A stretch of DNA of 64,000 bases, taken from the NCBI RefSeq assembly GCF_040183065.1, contig NW_027185501.1:248001-312000 (forward strand), read 5' to 3'. Of the stretch, positions 33,200-42,739 are shown piece by piece. Below the pieces are notes generated by a model. The model did no database searches. It had not been told where the DNA came from and worked only from the letters and a program-made list of their open reading frames with translations. Each line of letters begins with the position of its first letter. Position 1 is the first letter of the stretch. The DNA is from Periplaneta americana. Lineage: Eukaryota > Arthropoda > Insecta > Blattodea > Blattidae. Position numbers and translations under genes: made by a program.

Positions 33200-33330
33200 T
33201 ACATCTAGCAGCGCACCAAGTAGCGAAAAGAGTAACTACTCCGTGCATCCAGCAGCGCACCCAAGTAGCAAAAATAATAACTAATTACTCCGCTTATCTA
33301 GCAGCGCGCCTAGCGTCGAAAAGTTGAACT
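33200..33330. repeat. Three subterminal repeats, about 48 bp each
   Basis: ATCTAGCAGCGCACCAAGTA (33205), ATCCAGCAGCGCACCCAAGT (33249) and ATCTAGCAGCGCGCCTAGCG (33297) start similar units ending in GAAAAGT or AAAAATA. Subterminal repeats of DNA transposons often bind the transposase. Confidence 0.7.
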
Positions 33331-33339
33331 ATATGCAGT

Positions 33340-35085
33340 AAATATTCCTCCTCCCCCCCCCCCGCCCCAAACCCTCAATTTAAAGTAAAACTTTAAAATT
33401 TTTATTCCTCACATCATCTTTCACTGAAAATTGTTATTGGAGCCAATAGTTGGAAGAGACAGTCTATTTTACACTACCTTATAATGGAACTAATTAAAAT
33501 ACAGCCAAACAGGGACAGAAAATAAAAGAAAACAAGGTTAGATAATTGGGATTTTATTCTTTAGGTAATAGTGTACAGTGCACTTTAAGTCTGCAAAAAC
33601 TAGTTGCATAATTGAAATTACTATATTACTGTATACTATTTTACAATACATTCAACAACACAATTTTGACAAGGTCCATCATATCACTGTTTAACATACA
33701 CTACATGTGCACTAGGGTTACCAGATTGTAACAATTTAAAAGCAGGTCATTTTAAATGAAAATGAATTTTCCATATAAAAGCAGGGCATAATAGACTAAC
33801 TTGATACTTGACGTGACGTCTTTTTACATTCTGTTATATAATTAGGTAATTTGTTTGTCTTTGTACAATAAAACTGATACAAAACTATTATCATGAATAG
33901 AATTGAAGTATACGGATTCTAAATTAGCTTTTACCTTATTTAATTTTCGGATTGTTAATACTTCTCTGGTGACTCGACTTGTTTGAGCAAGGATTTTACA
34001 AACATAATTCCTCTAATGGACCCCAACTCAATAGTTACTCTCTTTTGTCCATTGGGAATTGGCAAGAAAGAAAAGCAGGACAATTTCTGATTTTTACGAA
34101 CCCTGGCAGGACGCAGGGCATGTCAAGCGAAATCCAGAACATCTGGTAATCCTATACACACAGATACACTAACATATTTAGTGTGCAGTACATTGGTAAA
34201 GTCTATACAACAAATTGAATAATTGAAATTGTGGGGCCCAGTCGGATAAGAGAAAAAGCCACATCTATATATTTATATTTTGGAATGCTCTGCCATCTGT
34301 GCTCGTTTACAGATGTAAATGATACCATTTGAATAATGTGTTGTCATATAGTTTAGTCAGAACATATTTCTTCACATTCCAATGAGATATCCTACATATC
34401 GAAATTTATGGTTTGTCCCCTTGTCTGCCTGGACACATCGACTATTGGTTAGTCAACTGTCCAAAAACAGGTTTGGACCCTACAAGTAACACTCATGGGA
34501 CAATCAGAGCAGGAGGTAATGAGTAAGAGTGGCCAATTCCTTTCTCCCCTCCGTTGCATACATCGCTGACTAGATACATATTACATTAATCGGATTTCAG
34601 ATACTACAAAAAAATGTTTGATAATTGAAACTGTCATATTACTATCTACTATTTTGCAACACATTTTAGAACACTTTTCTAGGATCACATCTAAGGTTCT
34701 TAGACATTGTTGTTTGGCATACACATAACGGTAACGTATACCAAAATGTTGTATGTACTGAGGGTCAGAGTGAAATACATGAGCTGCATCACTTACTTGC
34801 ATTATGTTGGGCAAAAAAGTTTACTAGGTGAACTGAAGGTATGTTAACCCCCAACTTCCAAAGTCAAATATCTCTCTTACATACACACACATGTACCACA
34901 TACTGTAACTTTGCTCCCTACAATTACACAATATATTTAACATTTGCTAAAAACATTTTTTTCTGGGGCAAAAATAAATAAATAAATAAAAATAAAAAAA
35001 AATAATAAAAAAAGCTATGAACTTTCCACCAATATGATATTATACCTTTTTGTTACACACAATATGAACTATTTACACTACTTTA
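33340..35085. other. Interior of THAP element without recognisable coding
   Basis: This is where a catalytic domain would be expected downstream of the coiled coil. It is AT-rich. Stretches near 33580-33690 and 34600-34700 look like diverged copies of each other (AATTGAAA, TATTACT, CTACTATTTT). The minus-strand frame at 34581-34814 has no domain. Confidence 0.5.
34420..34590 (+). mobile_element. Possible SINE inside THAP element
   Basis: CCTGGACACATCGACTATTG, CAGGTTTGGACCCTACAAGT and GGGACAATCAGAGCAGGAGG have the look of a dispersed tRNA-type repeat with a box B. No boundary was established and no second copy lies in the window. Confidence 0.3.
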
Positions 35086-35090
35086 AAGAC

Positions 35091-35213
35091 ACTGCAATTT
35101 TTTCTCCAGTCTCTTCACCTTTGCTTTCAGAGCTGCCATTTTTAGTTTGTTGCTCCTGGGTGAAGATGAGAAGTGAGGACTCGAGAAAAGTTTTCGTTTT
35201 GCAACACCAGGAC
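35091..35213 (-). CDS. THAP protein exon 6: basic coiled coil
   Basis: Encodes GVAKRKLFSSPHFSSSPRSN then KLKMAALKAKVKRLEKKLQ, a Lys-rich heptad stretch like the coiled coil that follows THAP in many THAP proteins and P transposases. The acceptor is AATCTTTAG and the donor GTCTTT. The length is 2+120+1 nt, phase 1 at both ends. The next exon was not identified. Confidence 0.7.
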
Positions 35214-35400
35214 CTAAAGATTACGAAATTAACTTCAGATTAATCTAATTGCTGGGAACTATTTTAAATAAAAATGAAACGTGACAACACCTTTAGCCTT
35301 GTTAAGTTAATGTAGGCCTAACAAAAGGCATGCAAGCTATGGATAGGCTATATAACATACTACAAAATTGACAATACATCAAAATGTGATCAATATTTAC

Positions 35401-35469
35401 CAAGTTTGGAAGGGGGTGTAGCTGAAGCTGAAGGAAACTGTTCCATCTTGGATGTATTCATGTCAGTAT
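35401..35469 (-). CDS. THAP protein exon 5
   Basis: Encodes TDMNTSKMEQFPSASATPPS and KL. Acceptor CCTTAG, donor GTAAAT. 69 nt, 2+66+1, phase 1 at both ends like its neighbours. Confidence 0.65.
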
Positions 35470-35818
35470 CTAAGGAAATAAATGATAAATTAAATTGAAG
35501 CAAGAATTGAACAGACTTTGTGCTCCATTCATTTCAAACTGCTCTTAACTGTACAAATTATAACTCATATAAATGTTAAGTAATAGTAACAATCCAAAAG
35601 TTTAATGCTGCAACAAATTTGATTGTGTTAATCTGAATTGTTCGTTGTAATGTAATATAAAATATTTTTTTCCTAATAGCCTGGGCTATAGAGGACAACT
35701 GACACTAACAGAAAGGGTTAATCAGCAGAGGTGTTGGGATATTAAAGAGAAGTCAGTAAGAGGGAATGATAGTGTACTTCGTGTGCCAGGGAGACTTGTC
35801 AGGATATCAGTTGCAATA

Positions 35819-36203
35819 TCGATCGTCTGGTTCAAAAGTGCGACAACTCAAAAAAACAAGTTTTGAGATATCTTCAGTTGAAAGTTTCAAATAAATCCCC
35901 TAAAAAGGGACAGATTTGTGGTTCATTACCACGACAATTAGAATTGAGTCAGTATTCAGGACGAGTATATCACGATCTTCCAGTTCATTATTAATAGATT
36001 TCGAAATGTAGTAATAATGAATTAATAAAGCCCATAGTTATAATTACTTCTAAAGCAGTTTATTTCGTTTTTATTATTTTTGGTTGTAAATATGACTTAT
36101 CTCAATATTGAATCGGAAAGAGCTCCGAAAGGGGCTTTCAGTAGTATAAATAACTAAAAAATGGCAATTTTTGAGTTGTCGCACTTTTGAACTGGACGAT
36201 CGA
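35819..36203. mobile_element. TA-flanked MITE in an intron of the THAP gene
   Basis: TA (35817-35818) then TCGATCGTCTGGTTCAAAAG, and on the right the near-complement CTTTTGAACTGGACGATCGA followed by TA (36204-36205). TIR similarity extends about 36 bp with a mismatch or two. A TA target suggests a Tc1/mariner-type source. It lies between exons 4 and 5 and leaves both intact. Confidence 0.85.
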
Positions 36204-36362
36204 TATATAACAAGATAAACACCCTGCCCTGTAGTTAAGAGGATTTGTTATTATTCGCTACTATAAAAGAATGAAGTATGAAAACTGCAGACATATGGCA
36301 GGGGGCAATTAACTTAAATGATTACTAGCATGTTACCAGGCTCACAAGACAGTATCGCTTAC

Positions 36363-36440
36363 CTTCAGCTGTGGGAACCACATTGAATAGGAGCGATGGT
36401 TGCTGATAGCCCCTCAGCTGTTCACCAATCATACTGTTCC
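36363..36440 (-). CDS. THAP protein exon 4
   Basis: Encodes NSMIGEQLRGYQQPSLLFNV and VPTAE. Acceptor ATTACAG, donor GTAAGC. 78 nt, 2+75+1, phase 1 at both ends. Confidence 0.65.
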
Positions 36441-36567
36441 CTGTAATAATCACAAAAAAAACGAAACATAATTAATTATGTATTTTGAAACATGTAATGT
36501 AAGAACAGCTGATGAGAAACTAAGGCATTCCTTGAAATCCATAAACTTGACTAAGTGGAATAATTAC

Positions 36568-36723
36568 CTTGTTGGCATGCATCTTTATTCATCCCGGCAT
36601 ATGCCGTCGAAGCAGTAATCTTTGAAGCTGGAGTACTCATAGGAGCAGGAATTGTTTGAAGCATAGCTGCCAAGCCTGCAGCCTACTCAGTTGCAGCTTG
36701 TAAACCTATGAGACTACGCGTAC
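36568..36723 (-). pseudogene. THAP protein exon 3 with in-frame TAG
   Basis: Encodes TRSLIGLQAATE, then TAG (plus 36683-36685), then AAGLAAMLQTIPAPMSTPAS and KITASTAYAGMNKDACQQ. Acceptor ATTTTCAG and donor GTAATT; 156 nt, phase 1 at both ends. Apart from the TAG the frame is open throughout, so this is one lesion in an otherwise sound exon. If real, the protein ends after about 160 residues. Confidence 0.7.
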
Positions 36724-36804
36724 CTGAAAATAAAGAAAAAAGAGTAATGAAATCGGAAATCTTAAACATGAATGACATAAAAACATTGCTAGTGTACTAA
36801 TTAC

Positions 36805-37133
36805 CTTCAGCAGCTGCAGAATCAATCTTCGCCCTCCTAGCATACGTCTGCAAAGTCTTGTGATGCCTGAAAGTTGGGGTAGACCCCAGTGATAAGGTCG
36901 CTCGAGGCATAACTGGGCTAGATGGTGGGCTCCGGATTTTAGGGTTTGATGGCACCACTAATCCATTAGCATGAACAGTGGGCACTGCAGTTTGCTTAAG
37001 TATCACTTTTTGTGAAGAGCTATAATAGTCAGACTCAATGAAGTGGTCCATCCAGATTCTCAACCTGTGTGTGGCATCTGCGGCAACTCGATACCGGTCC
37101 TCTAGCCCACAAAATCGGAGCCACTTCCAACAC
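36805..37133 (-). CDS. THAP protein exon 2: second half of THAP domain
   Basis: Starts CWKWLRFCGLEDRYRVAADA and continues THRLRIWMDHFIESDYYSSS to VILKQTAVPTVHANG. The x-HF-x(3)-DY and L-K-x(2)-AVPT features are those of the C2CH THAP zinc finger. The third zinc ligand, normally Cys before the x-x-HF, is Trp here (RIWMDHF; TGG at plus 37052-37054), one base from TGT or TGC. A Ser/Pro-rich region follows (IRSPPSSPVMPRATLSLGST). Acceptor TGCTTTAG, donor GTAATT. Confidence 0.75.
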
Positions 37134-37349
37134 CTAAAGCAATGGATTACAATTACTAATGAGATAAAGTAGAAGAAATATTGAATAGAAATCATGCAAA
37201 AATTGGGGAAAAAAATAATAAGTTATCTGCTGCATTTGTGTTATTTTAAGAGATGTCTAATGCGCATCACTAGGTGGTGAGTGACCATAGGAAAACTGGT
37301 AGCAGCAACAGATATTGGGTACAAACTAAATTAAATATTAGGCCTAAGC

Positions 37350-37350
<1 letters not shown>

Positions 37351-37397
<47 letters not shown>
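37351..37397. repeat. (ATT)n microsatellite
   Basis: About 15 units of ATT in the intron between THAP exons 1 and 2. Confidence 0.95.
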
Positions 37398-37398
<1 letters not shown>

Positions 37399-37766
37399 TA
37401 CACATGATTGAGAATTTCTCCAGAATGGCTAACTACATTAAAGAAGGCATAATTTTATTTTCCATAACTGTGAGATGTTTATACTAAAAACCACGTGGTT
37501 TTAGTTTGCAGCCACGTGGCCTAATTCTACAATTCAGGTTTACGAGGTTTCATTTTCAGCCTTCTTGCTCTTTTTCGTCAATATTTCACATTTCGTTACA
37601 GTTTGACTGAATTTCGGAACCATCTAAATTTATACTCCTACTATAATCCTAAATAAATTAGCAGAAAGCAATGCACAGCTCGTCTAACCTACTTCACCAA
37701 AAAGTACATTGTTTTCAAGTGTAAGGTTTAGGCTACACAGGACACAATAATAATACTAAAGCTTAC

Positions 37767-37879
37767 CTCATAGGTTCCTGAGGAAAATAGAAAAAATGCT
37801 TCCCTCCCACAGTATTAACAGTCTTGCATCCAGGCGCTGAGCATCTTCCTCGAATCTTTTGCATTTTTCTGGAATCCAT
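37767..37879 (-). CDS. THAP protein exon 1: start and first half of THAP domain
   Basis: ATG at 37879 begins MDSRKMQKIRGRCSAPGCKT and continues NTVGGKHFFYFPQEPM. CSAPGCKT gives the C-x4-C zinc ligands and KHFFYFP the typical F-x-FP of THAP domains. The donor GTAAGC follows AG at 37767, and AG plus the G of exon 2 makes Arg. The upstream ATG at 37890 is out of frame. The exon lies 165 bases inside the right TIR, consistent with the element's own promoter driving it. Confidence 0.78.
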
Positions 37880-38043
37880 CTTGCCTTCATAACGCTGTTG
37901 GCTAGTCATCGGCCAACGTTCTGACTACTTCGTATCGGAGAGTGGAGAACGCTGGTCCTCACGTAGTTCTATGATTTACCACCTACGACGTCGGGCGCTG
38001 ATCACCTTATTTCAGAATACCGCATCTAGATCGTGCTGTCCGC

Positions 38044-38074
38044 AGTTTCGCATCCTATTATATATTTATCCATG
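38044..38074 (-). repeat. Right 31-bp TIR of THAP element
   Basis: Exact complement of the left TIR. CCAATAC follows at 38075-38081. Confidence 0.92.
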
Positions 38075-38099
38075 CCAATACTATCAATTTTCTTATCTA

Positions 38100-38975
38100 C
38101 AGTTTCTACCCACTGATGCTAGTTCCATTTTTTCATTCTCTATGGAATTCGCATTCATCACTAGATGCATAACAATGCCATCTTCAATAATGCAAATGAT
38201 GTATTGGACCACCATTATGGGTTTTGATTTCATTTAAAGCAAGCAAAGATAGCACTTTACGGAGAGTACGTGTATTGAGGAGCTCGGTTCGATTCCCATG
38301 GGACAACTAAGATAAACTTCTTCCTACTGAGGTAAGCTTTCTAAGTTACTGTATGATTCCTGCTTGAAAACTGCAACAATAAGTAGGGAATAAACACATT
38401 TACGTTTTGTAGCGTCAATGACGATTCTAGGATTAAATGTATATATTGGGGACTGATAATTAAGCCTCGATTGTCTAAAAACACTGCCGAACGTGAAATG
38501 CAATTTCAACATTACTGAGGACAATGAGGTTTTATGGTTTTCATACACTACATTGTTTTATGACAATCTTCCTTATTAATAAATACAAACAATATAAATC
38601 GTACAATGCTACACTTCTGAATGTTTGGAATTCTGTGAATCGTAAATTGTATTTAAATAGTATTTTAAATCTGGATTATACTGCAAAATGCAGGCCTACA
38701 CAAAGTCACGGAAATAGGGATCAATAAGAACATGGAACATCAATAATAATAATTATCATTATTATATAATCGTAATATTACAAAATAAATATTAATAATT
38801 ATTCATATAATTAATACTATTAATATCTAAAAATAAATATAATATTTATCAGTTCCATATTTGAATTCTCTGCGTATTTATCCATGAAAACAAATTACCG
38901 AAATAGGTTAAATGCAGAAATTTGTAGCCTCTTTAAAGAACATATTCAACCCACCCAACAGAACAATTACGTTCT
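38100..38975. other. Gap without a recognisable gene
   Basis: AT-rich. Short frames at 38324-38548 and 38524-38727 have no domain. 38740-38870 is nearly pure AT. Confidence 0.55.
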
Positions 38976-38990
38976 AGATTTTATATAATT

Positions 38991-39347
38991 TACTTACTTA
39001 CTTATGGCTTTTAATGAACCTGACATTCACTGTCGCCCTCACATAAGCCCTTCATCGGTCCCTTTCCTGAGCAAGATTAATCTAGTGTCTACAAACATAT
39101 CCCACTTCCTTCAAATCCATTTTAATATCATCCTCCCATCTACGTCTCGGCCTCCCCAAAGGTCTTTTTCTCTTCGGTCTCTATGCATTGTGGATTTGCC
39201 CATAAGTGCTACATGCCCTGCCCATCTCAAATGTCTTGATTTAATGTTCCTAATTATGTCAGGTGAAAAATACAATGCCTGTAGTTCCACGTCGTGTAAC
39301 TTTCTCCATTCTCCTGTAACTTCATCCTTCTTAGCTCCAAATATTTT
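38991..39347 (-). mobile_element. RTE LINE, 5'-truncated copy
   Basis: A 357-bp 3' end with (AAGT)n tail at the low side, bounded by ATTTTATATAATT at 38978-38990 and 39348-39360. It covers only the C-terminal tail of the ORF (the LRRLIWAGHVA-type region) and is more diverged than the copy at 51562. Confidence 0.9.
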
Positions 39348-39664
39348 ATTTTATATAATTACGTGTATTAATTATTATTAAAATTAAAATATATTAACAT
39401 TTGTATTGTAAGGATTATTTGTTAATTTTTTTTTTATTCTTTTAAAGATCTTAGGAAAGTTCATAGTAGGCCTATGTACTGATTATAGTGAATGTGCACT
39501 TTAAACTAAATTGAAAATGTATTATTAACAGTTGAAGTTCATGTGTGACTTATACGACATTGGAAAAACTTAATAGACTTTGTTTGCAAAAAATATGCTA
39601 GGATATGTATTTTATGATTCAAAATCTTGTAGAAATGCAATTATACATATATCAAGAGTTGTAG

Positions 39665-39721
<57 letters not shown>
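39665..39721. repeat. (ATA)n microsatellite, tail of adjacent SINE
   Basis: About 18 AAT units directly at the 3' end of the SINE at 39722. The SINE probably seeded the repeat. Confidence 0.9.
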
Positions 39722-39722
<1 letters not shown>

Positions 39723-40053
39723 CTGTGGTGCTACAGCCCATGAAGGGTCTAGACCAACCAGCCGGCTGCTGGCCTCACACCCATATGCCAAAGCACAGGT
39801 GGACGATCAGAATGGAGGTATCATGTGGTTAGCACGATGATCCTCCCAGCCGTTATAGCTGGCTTTCGCAACCGGATTTCACTACCTACCATAGCTCTCC
39901 AAGTGCATCACGATGCTGGGTGGGCACCAGTCCCATACACTGGCCGAAATTTCATGAGAAAATTTCTTCCCCCATGAGGACTCGAACCAGCGTGCATTCA
40001 GTAACGCGAGTCCTAGGCAGGATGCCTTAGATCACAACGCCATGGTGCGGGAC
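39722..40053 (-). mobile_element. tRNA-derived SINE (family 4)
   Basis: On the minus strand GTCCCGCACCATGGCGTTGT starts the head and GCTGGTTCGAGTCCTCATGG holds box B. The 330-bp body ends TGTAGCACCACAG and runs into the (ATT)n tail. A 3' fragment of the same family is at 60885-61032. Confidence 0.85.
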
Positions 40054-40389
40054 TGTACATATTATATTTTGAAAAATTTACATCACACATGAGGTAAGGT
40101 AATTATAATATTTTTCATAGTGTGATTTACACGACAATAAAAGACAAGGAGAATGCATTCCCTACTATAATTTCACAATTTCTGCTCTTTTATTTGCATG
40201 GAAATTATGAGAGGTGGATAGGATTTTCAGCAATGATGAAATGAATTGCAACGGCAAGGAAATTAAATTTTGAATATTATTTTACCGCCTATCCCTCAAA
40301 ATATATTGTGACTTACATGACTTGTCAAGGTACTTACAAGCATAATATTCTCAATCTTCTGTATGTTTCTGTGTCCATATACAAAGAAT

Positions 40390-41030
40390 AAAAGAAATGG
40401 AGAGAATACAATCACATCTCCAACTCTGTTGTCGCTAAATACAGCTATGAGGCTTTTCGAAGCGAAAGTGTGTCCTACACTCACGTATGGGCTAGAGCTT
40501 ATATGGGAGCATCTAACTTCAAGTCACATGAGGGCAGTGGAGGGTCTCAGGCAGCTTCCTCAAGAGTTAATGGGGACTTCAAAATTTGCACCATCGAGAT
40601 TGACCTTCATACTAGCCCGAGAGACATATCGTCCCTCCTCTGGCAAACTAGCGAAAGTGAAAAATAAGCGCCCTGCACTTAAGGTCTATATTGCACTATT
40701 AAATAGTGCAATATAGACCTTAAGTGCAGGGCGCTTATTTTTCACTTTCGCTAGTTTGCCAGAGGAGGGACGATATCTAGTGGAGGATCTGAGGATCAAC
40801 CTGCAGCTGCCATCTACAGAGTGGTACAAGAAGCTGCCTGAAGAGTTGCGGAGGAAGAAGGATGAAGTATGGGAGGAGTTTTACACTACTGAGGAAATGA
40901 CGCGACGTGAGTGGACTGAGACAAACTTTCAGATGAGACACTTAGGAACAGGACTAGCTGTGCATGGTTTGCATTTCAAAATGTGTGTGACAACAAGTTT
41001 TCATGACCCAAGGGATACATGCGTGTGAGA
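40390..41030 (+). pseudogene. LINE (family C) C-terminus split by a palindrome
   Basis: The first part reads LFEAKVCPTLTYGLELIWEH and SKFAPSRLTFILARETY, a post-RT connection block. The second part, after the palindrome, reads VEDLRINLQLPSTEWYKKLP and RREWTETNFQMRHLGTGLAV then HGLHFKMC, the C-terminal His/Cys tail. The RT itself is absent. Confidence 0.7.
40626..40776. repeat. Perfect palindrome, 75-bp arms, 1-nt spacer
   Basis: The left arm 40626-40700 and right arm 40702-40776 are exact complements around a single A at 40701. The centre reads GCACTATTAAATAGTGC. The left arm continues the coding frame of the LINE remnant; the right arm is its inverted copy and leads back into LINE sequence. 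I checked every base of both arms. Confidence 0.97.
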
Positions 41031-41039
41031 TGTCCAGCA

Positions 41040-41340
41040 AGAATATGCTCCATCAGTGAACTTGTAATGGACATATAGATCAATGCACATTGTGCGCAAT
41101 TTATTTTTATAATTGTTCAGTTTCTGAAGCAAAACATATAACAGCTGTATACAAAGTACAACTATGTGACACCCAACGAGCAGACTGTATCACATCTTGG
41201 TATTGAAAGCAATAACTTTCAATGAAGTCATTTGAATAATTATTGTATTGGGCACAATATTTTTCTTCAGGGTTTGAAAATAAGAAGATTGTTTTGAGTT
41301 AATAAATTTGCATGTTTAAGGAATTGTGGAAGCTTACCTC
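41040..41340. other. Gap without a recognisable gene
   Basis: AT-rich; nothing supported. Confidence 0.5.
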
Positions 41341-41510
41341 TCACTGCGTCCAGTATCTCTGTAACAGACTCACATATTCTTTTTCTGGATGTGTCCTCCT
41401 CCGTCTTTCACCCATTATTTGTAGATTCTTTCATCATCTCTGATATCTTGTGAAAATACATTAAGAATGTATCTAGCAGTGCCACAGACATCATCCACTT
41501 CACTTTGTTC

Positions 41511-41807
41511 TCATCGCATACCAACGTTTCGTATAAAATCTGATATGCTCTTAGACATTTCTGATAATGATGCAAGTAGCAGTGTCATGTTCTCATGATA
41601 AATACAGAGGCATAAATGTTCAGGAGTGTGTTGTGGACGAAGTTCACCAAATCTTGCCAATTCAATTTTAAATTCTGGGTAAGTGTTTTGAGACTGTTTG
41701 TAGGTTTCACTCACACCAAGGAACAGGAACCACTTTTGTACCTTCTCTTTTTCACCTTCTGAACAAATGATTACATAATCCTTGGTCCCAGGCATTTGAT
41801 AGGACAT
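41511..41807 (-). pseudogene. TE-type multicopy protein fragment
   Basis: Reads VQKWFLFLGVSETYKQSQNT then YPEFKIELARFGELRPQHTP and EHLCLCIYHENMTLLLASLS. The YPEFKI / LRPQH / C-x-C-x2-HEN pattern recurs in multicopy insect proteins that I take to be TE-derived. I cannot name the family. The frame continues in pieces below 41511 (RYILNVFSQDIRDDERIYK). Confidence 0.4.
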
Positions 41808-42586
41808 GCTGTTACTGTTATAGAAAGCTCACAGGTCCCTCGAATAACAGCTAAATTGACAAGAACTCATATCTCTTCTTTGGTGCTCCTGTTATCGAAG
41901 TGGTCTTAAAGTCGACAGAAATTGAAATATATTGAATCCCATAATTGCTTGTATCCCACTTGGTCTGATCACTTGGTTGGATTCATTTTAAATAGACTTA
42001 CTAGTTGCCAGAAAGAAAAAAAAGTGCTTACCGGTATGTTTTATCTTTCACATTCGAATGTGGAAGGCTGCACAGTGTATAATGCATTTTCGGCACTGCC
42101 TCCGAGATTGTGAAAAGAAAAAATATATAATCATCATAATCTATCAGCCGGAGTGTAATCAAACTCACATCCCCAACACACAAGTCCCTTTCCCTGCTCC
42201 ATCTACGCTGGTTATCACTAGCTGTGTTAAATTAAATTCCAAGCATTCCAAAAATTTTAGGCGACCATTACAAGTCTTTCAGAACTTTCGAAACAATTCC
42301 AGGAATTTACATGTATTTCACTGACTCAATTACCTATCGAAGTTTCTTGCAGTATTACAGGTTTACAGAGACATCTATCTGCACCAGAGAGTGAACTCTG
42401 TATGTTTCACAGAATCCACTCATTCAGCAATAAGACTAATTTAATTGCGTCAATCTACATCATGGGACACCCAACTTTAGTTTTGTTCTAAAGTGAGCCA
42501 AATTACGGCATTTATAGCCCTTAAAACTTCTCCATCGTCGAATAAAATTTTACTATCTACTATTCAACATTTCTGAAATGTTTCAG

Positions 42587-42736
42587 GAACAACAGGAGTC
42601 CATGGAGTGAGAAGACATCAACAAGCAGCCCATGGAGTGGGACCCAGCCGAACATCTGGCTGCACCAGGATACCAGACAATGGAATGGGATACCTAACGG
42701 AATTAATGATGGTGGACAAAGCGTTTCGCCAACAAG
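42587..42736 (+). CDS. Orphan exon candidate, Trp/Ser/Pro-rich
   Basis: An acceptor (pyrimidine-rich AACATTTCTGAAATGTTTCAG) and donor (ACAAG|GTAAGA) bound 150 bases. One of three frames is open: NNRSPWSEKTSTSSPWSGTQ then PNIWLHQDTRQWNGIPNGIN and DGGQSVSPTR (phase 1 start, phase 2 end). The other two frames contain stops. SPWS occurs twice, about ten residues apart. No family recognised. Confidence 0.4.
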
Positions 42737-42739
42737 GTA

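Larger units (their letters stand above)
33087..38074 (-). mobile_element. P-superfamily-like DNA transposon with THAP gene
   Basis: Perfect 31-bp terminal inverted repeats (33087-33117 and 38044-38074) begin CATGGATAAATATATAATAG. CCAATAC flanks both sides (33080-33086 and 38075-38081). The interior encodes a spliced THAP-domain protein on the minus strand, starting 165 bases from the right end. P elements have 31-bp TIRs starting CATG, 8-bp duplications and THAP transposases, so the size, the sequence start and the gene all agree, although the duplication here is 7 bp (8 with a mismatch). I found no catalytic domain. A TA-flanked MITE and a possible SINE sit inside. Confidence 0.8.

Noticed and set aside
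34581-34814. 77-residue minus-strand frame as the catalytic part of the THAP element
   Set aside because: No transposase motif and no acceptor that would join it in phase to exon 6.
36797-37195. Unspliced 132-residue frame beginning MISIQYFFYFISLV as a membrane protein
   Set aside because: Its hydrophobic start lies in the intron upstream of a clear acceptor (TTTAG at 37134). The coding part is THAP exon 2, joined to exon 1 at 37767.
39580-39840. Frame with a poly-isoleucine run as a protein
   Set aside because: It is the (AAT)n microsatellite and the adjoining SINE read in one frame.
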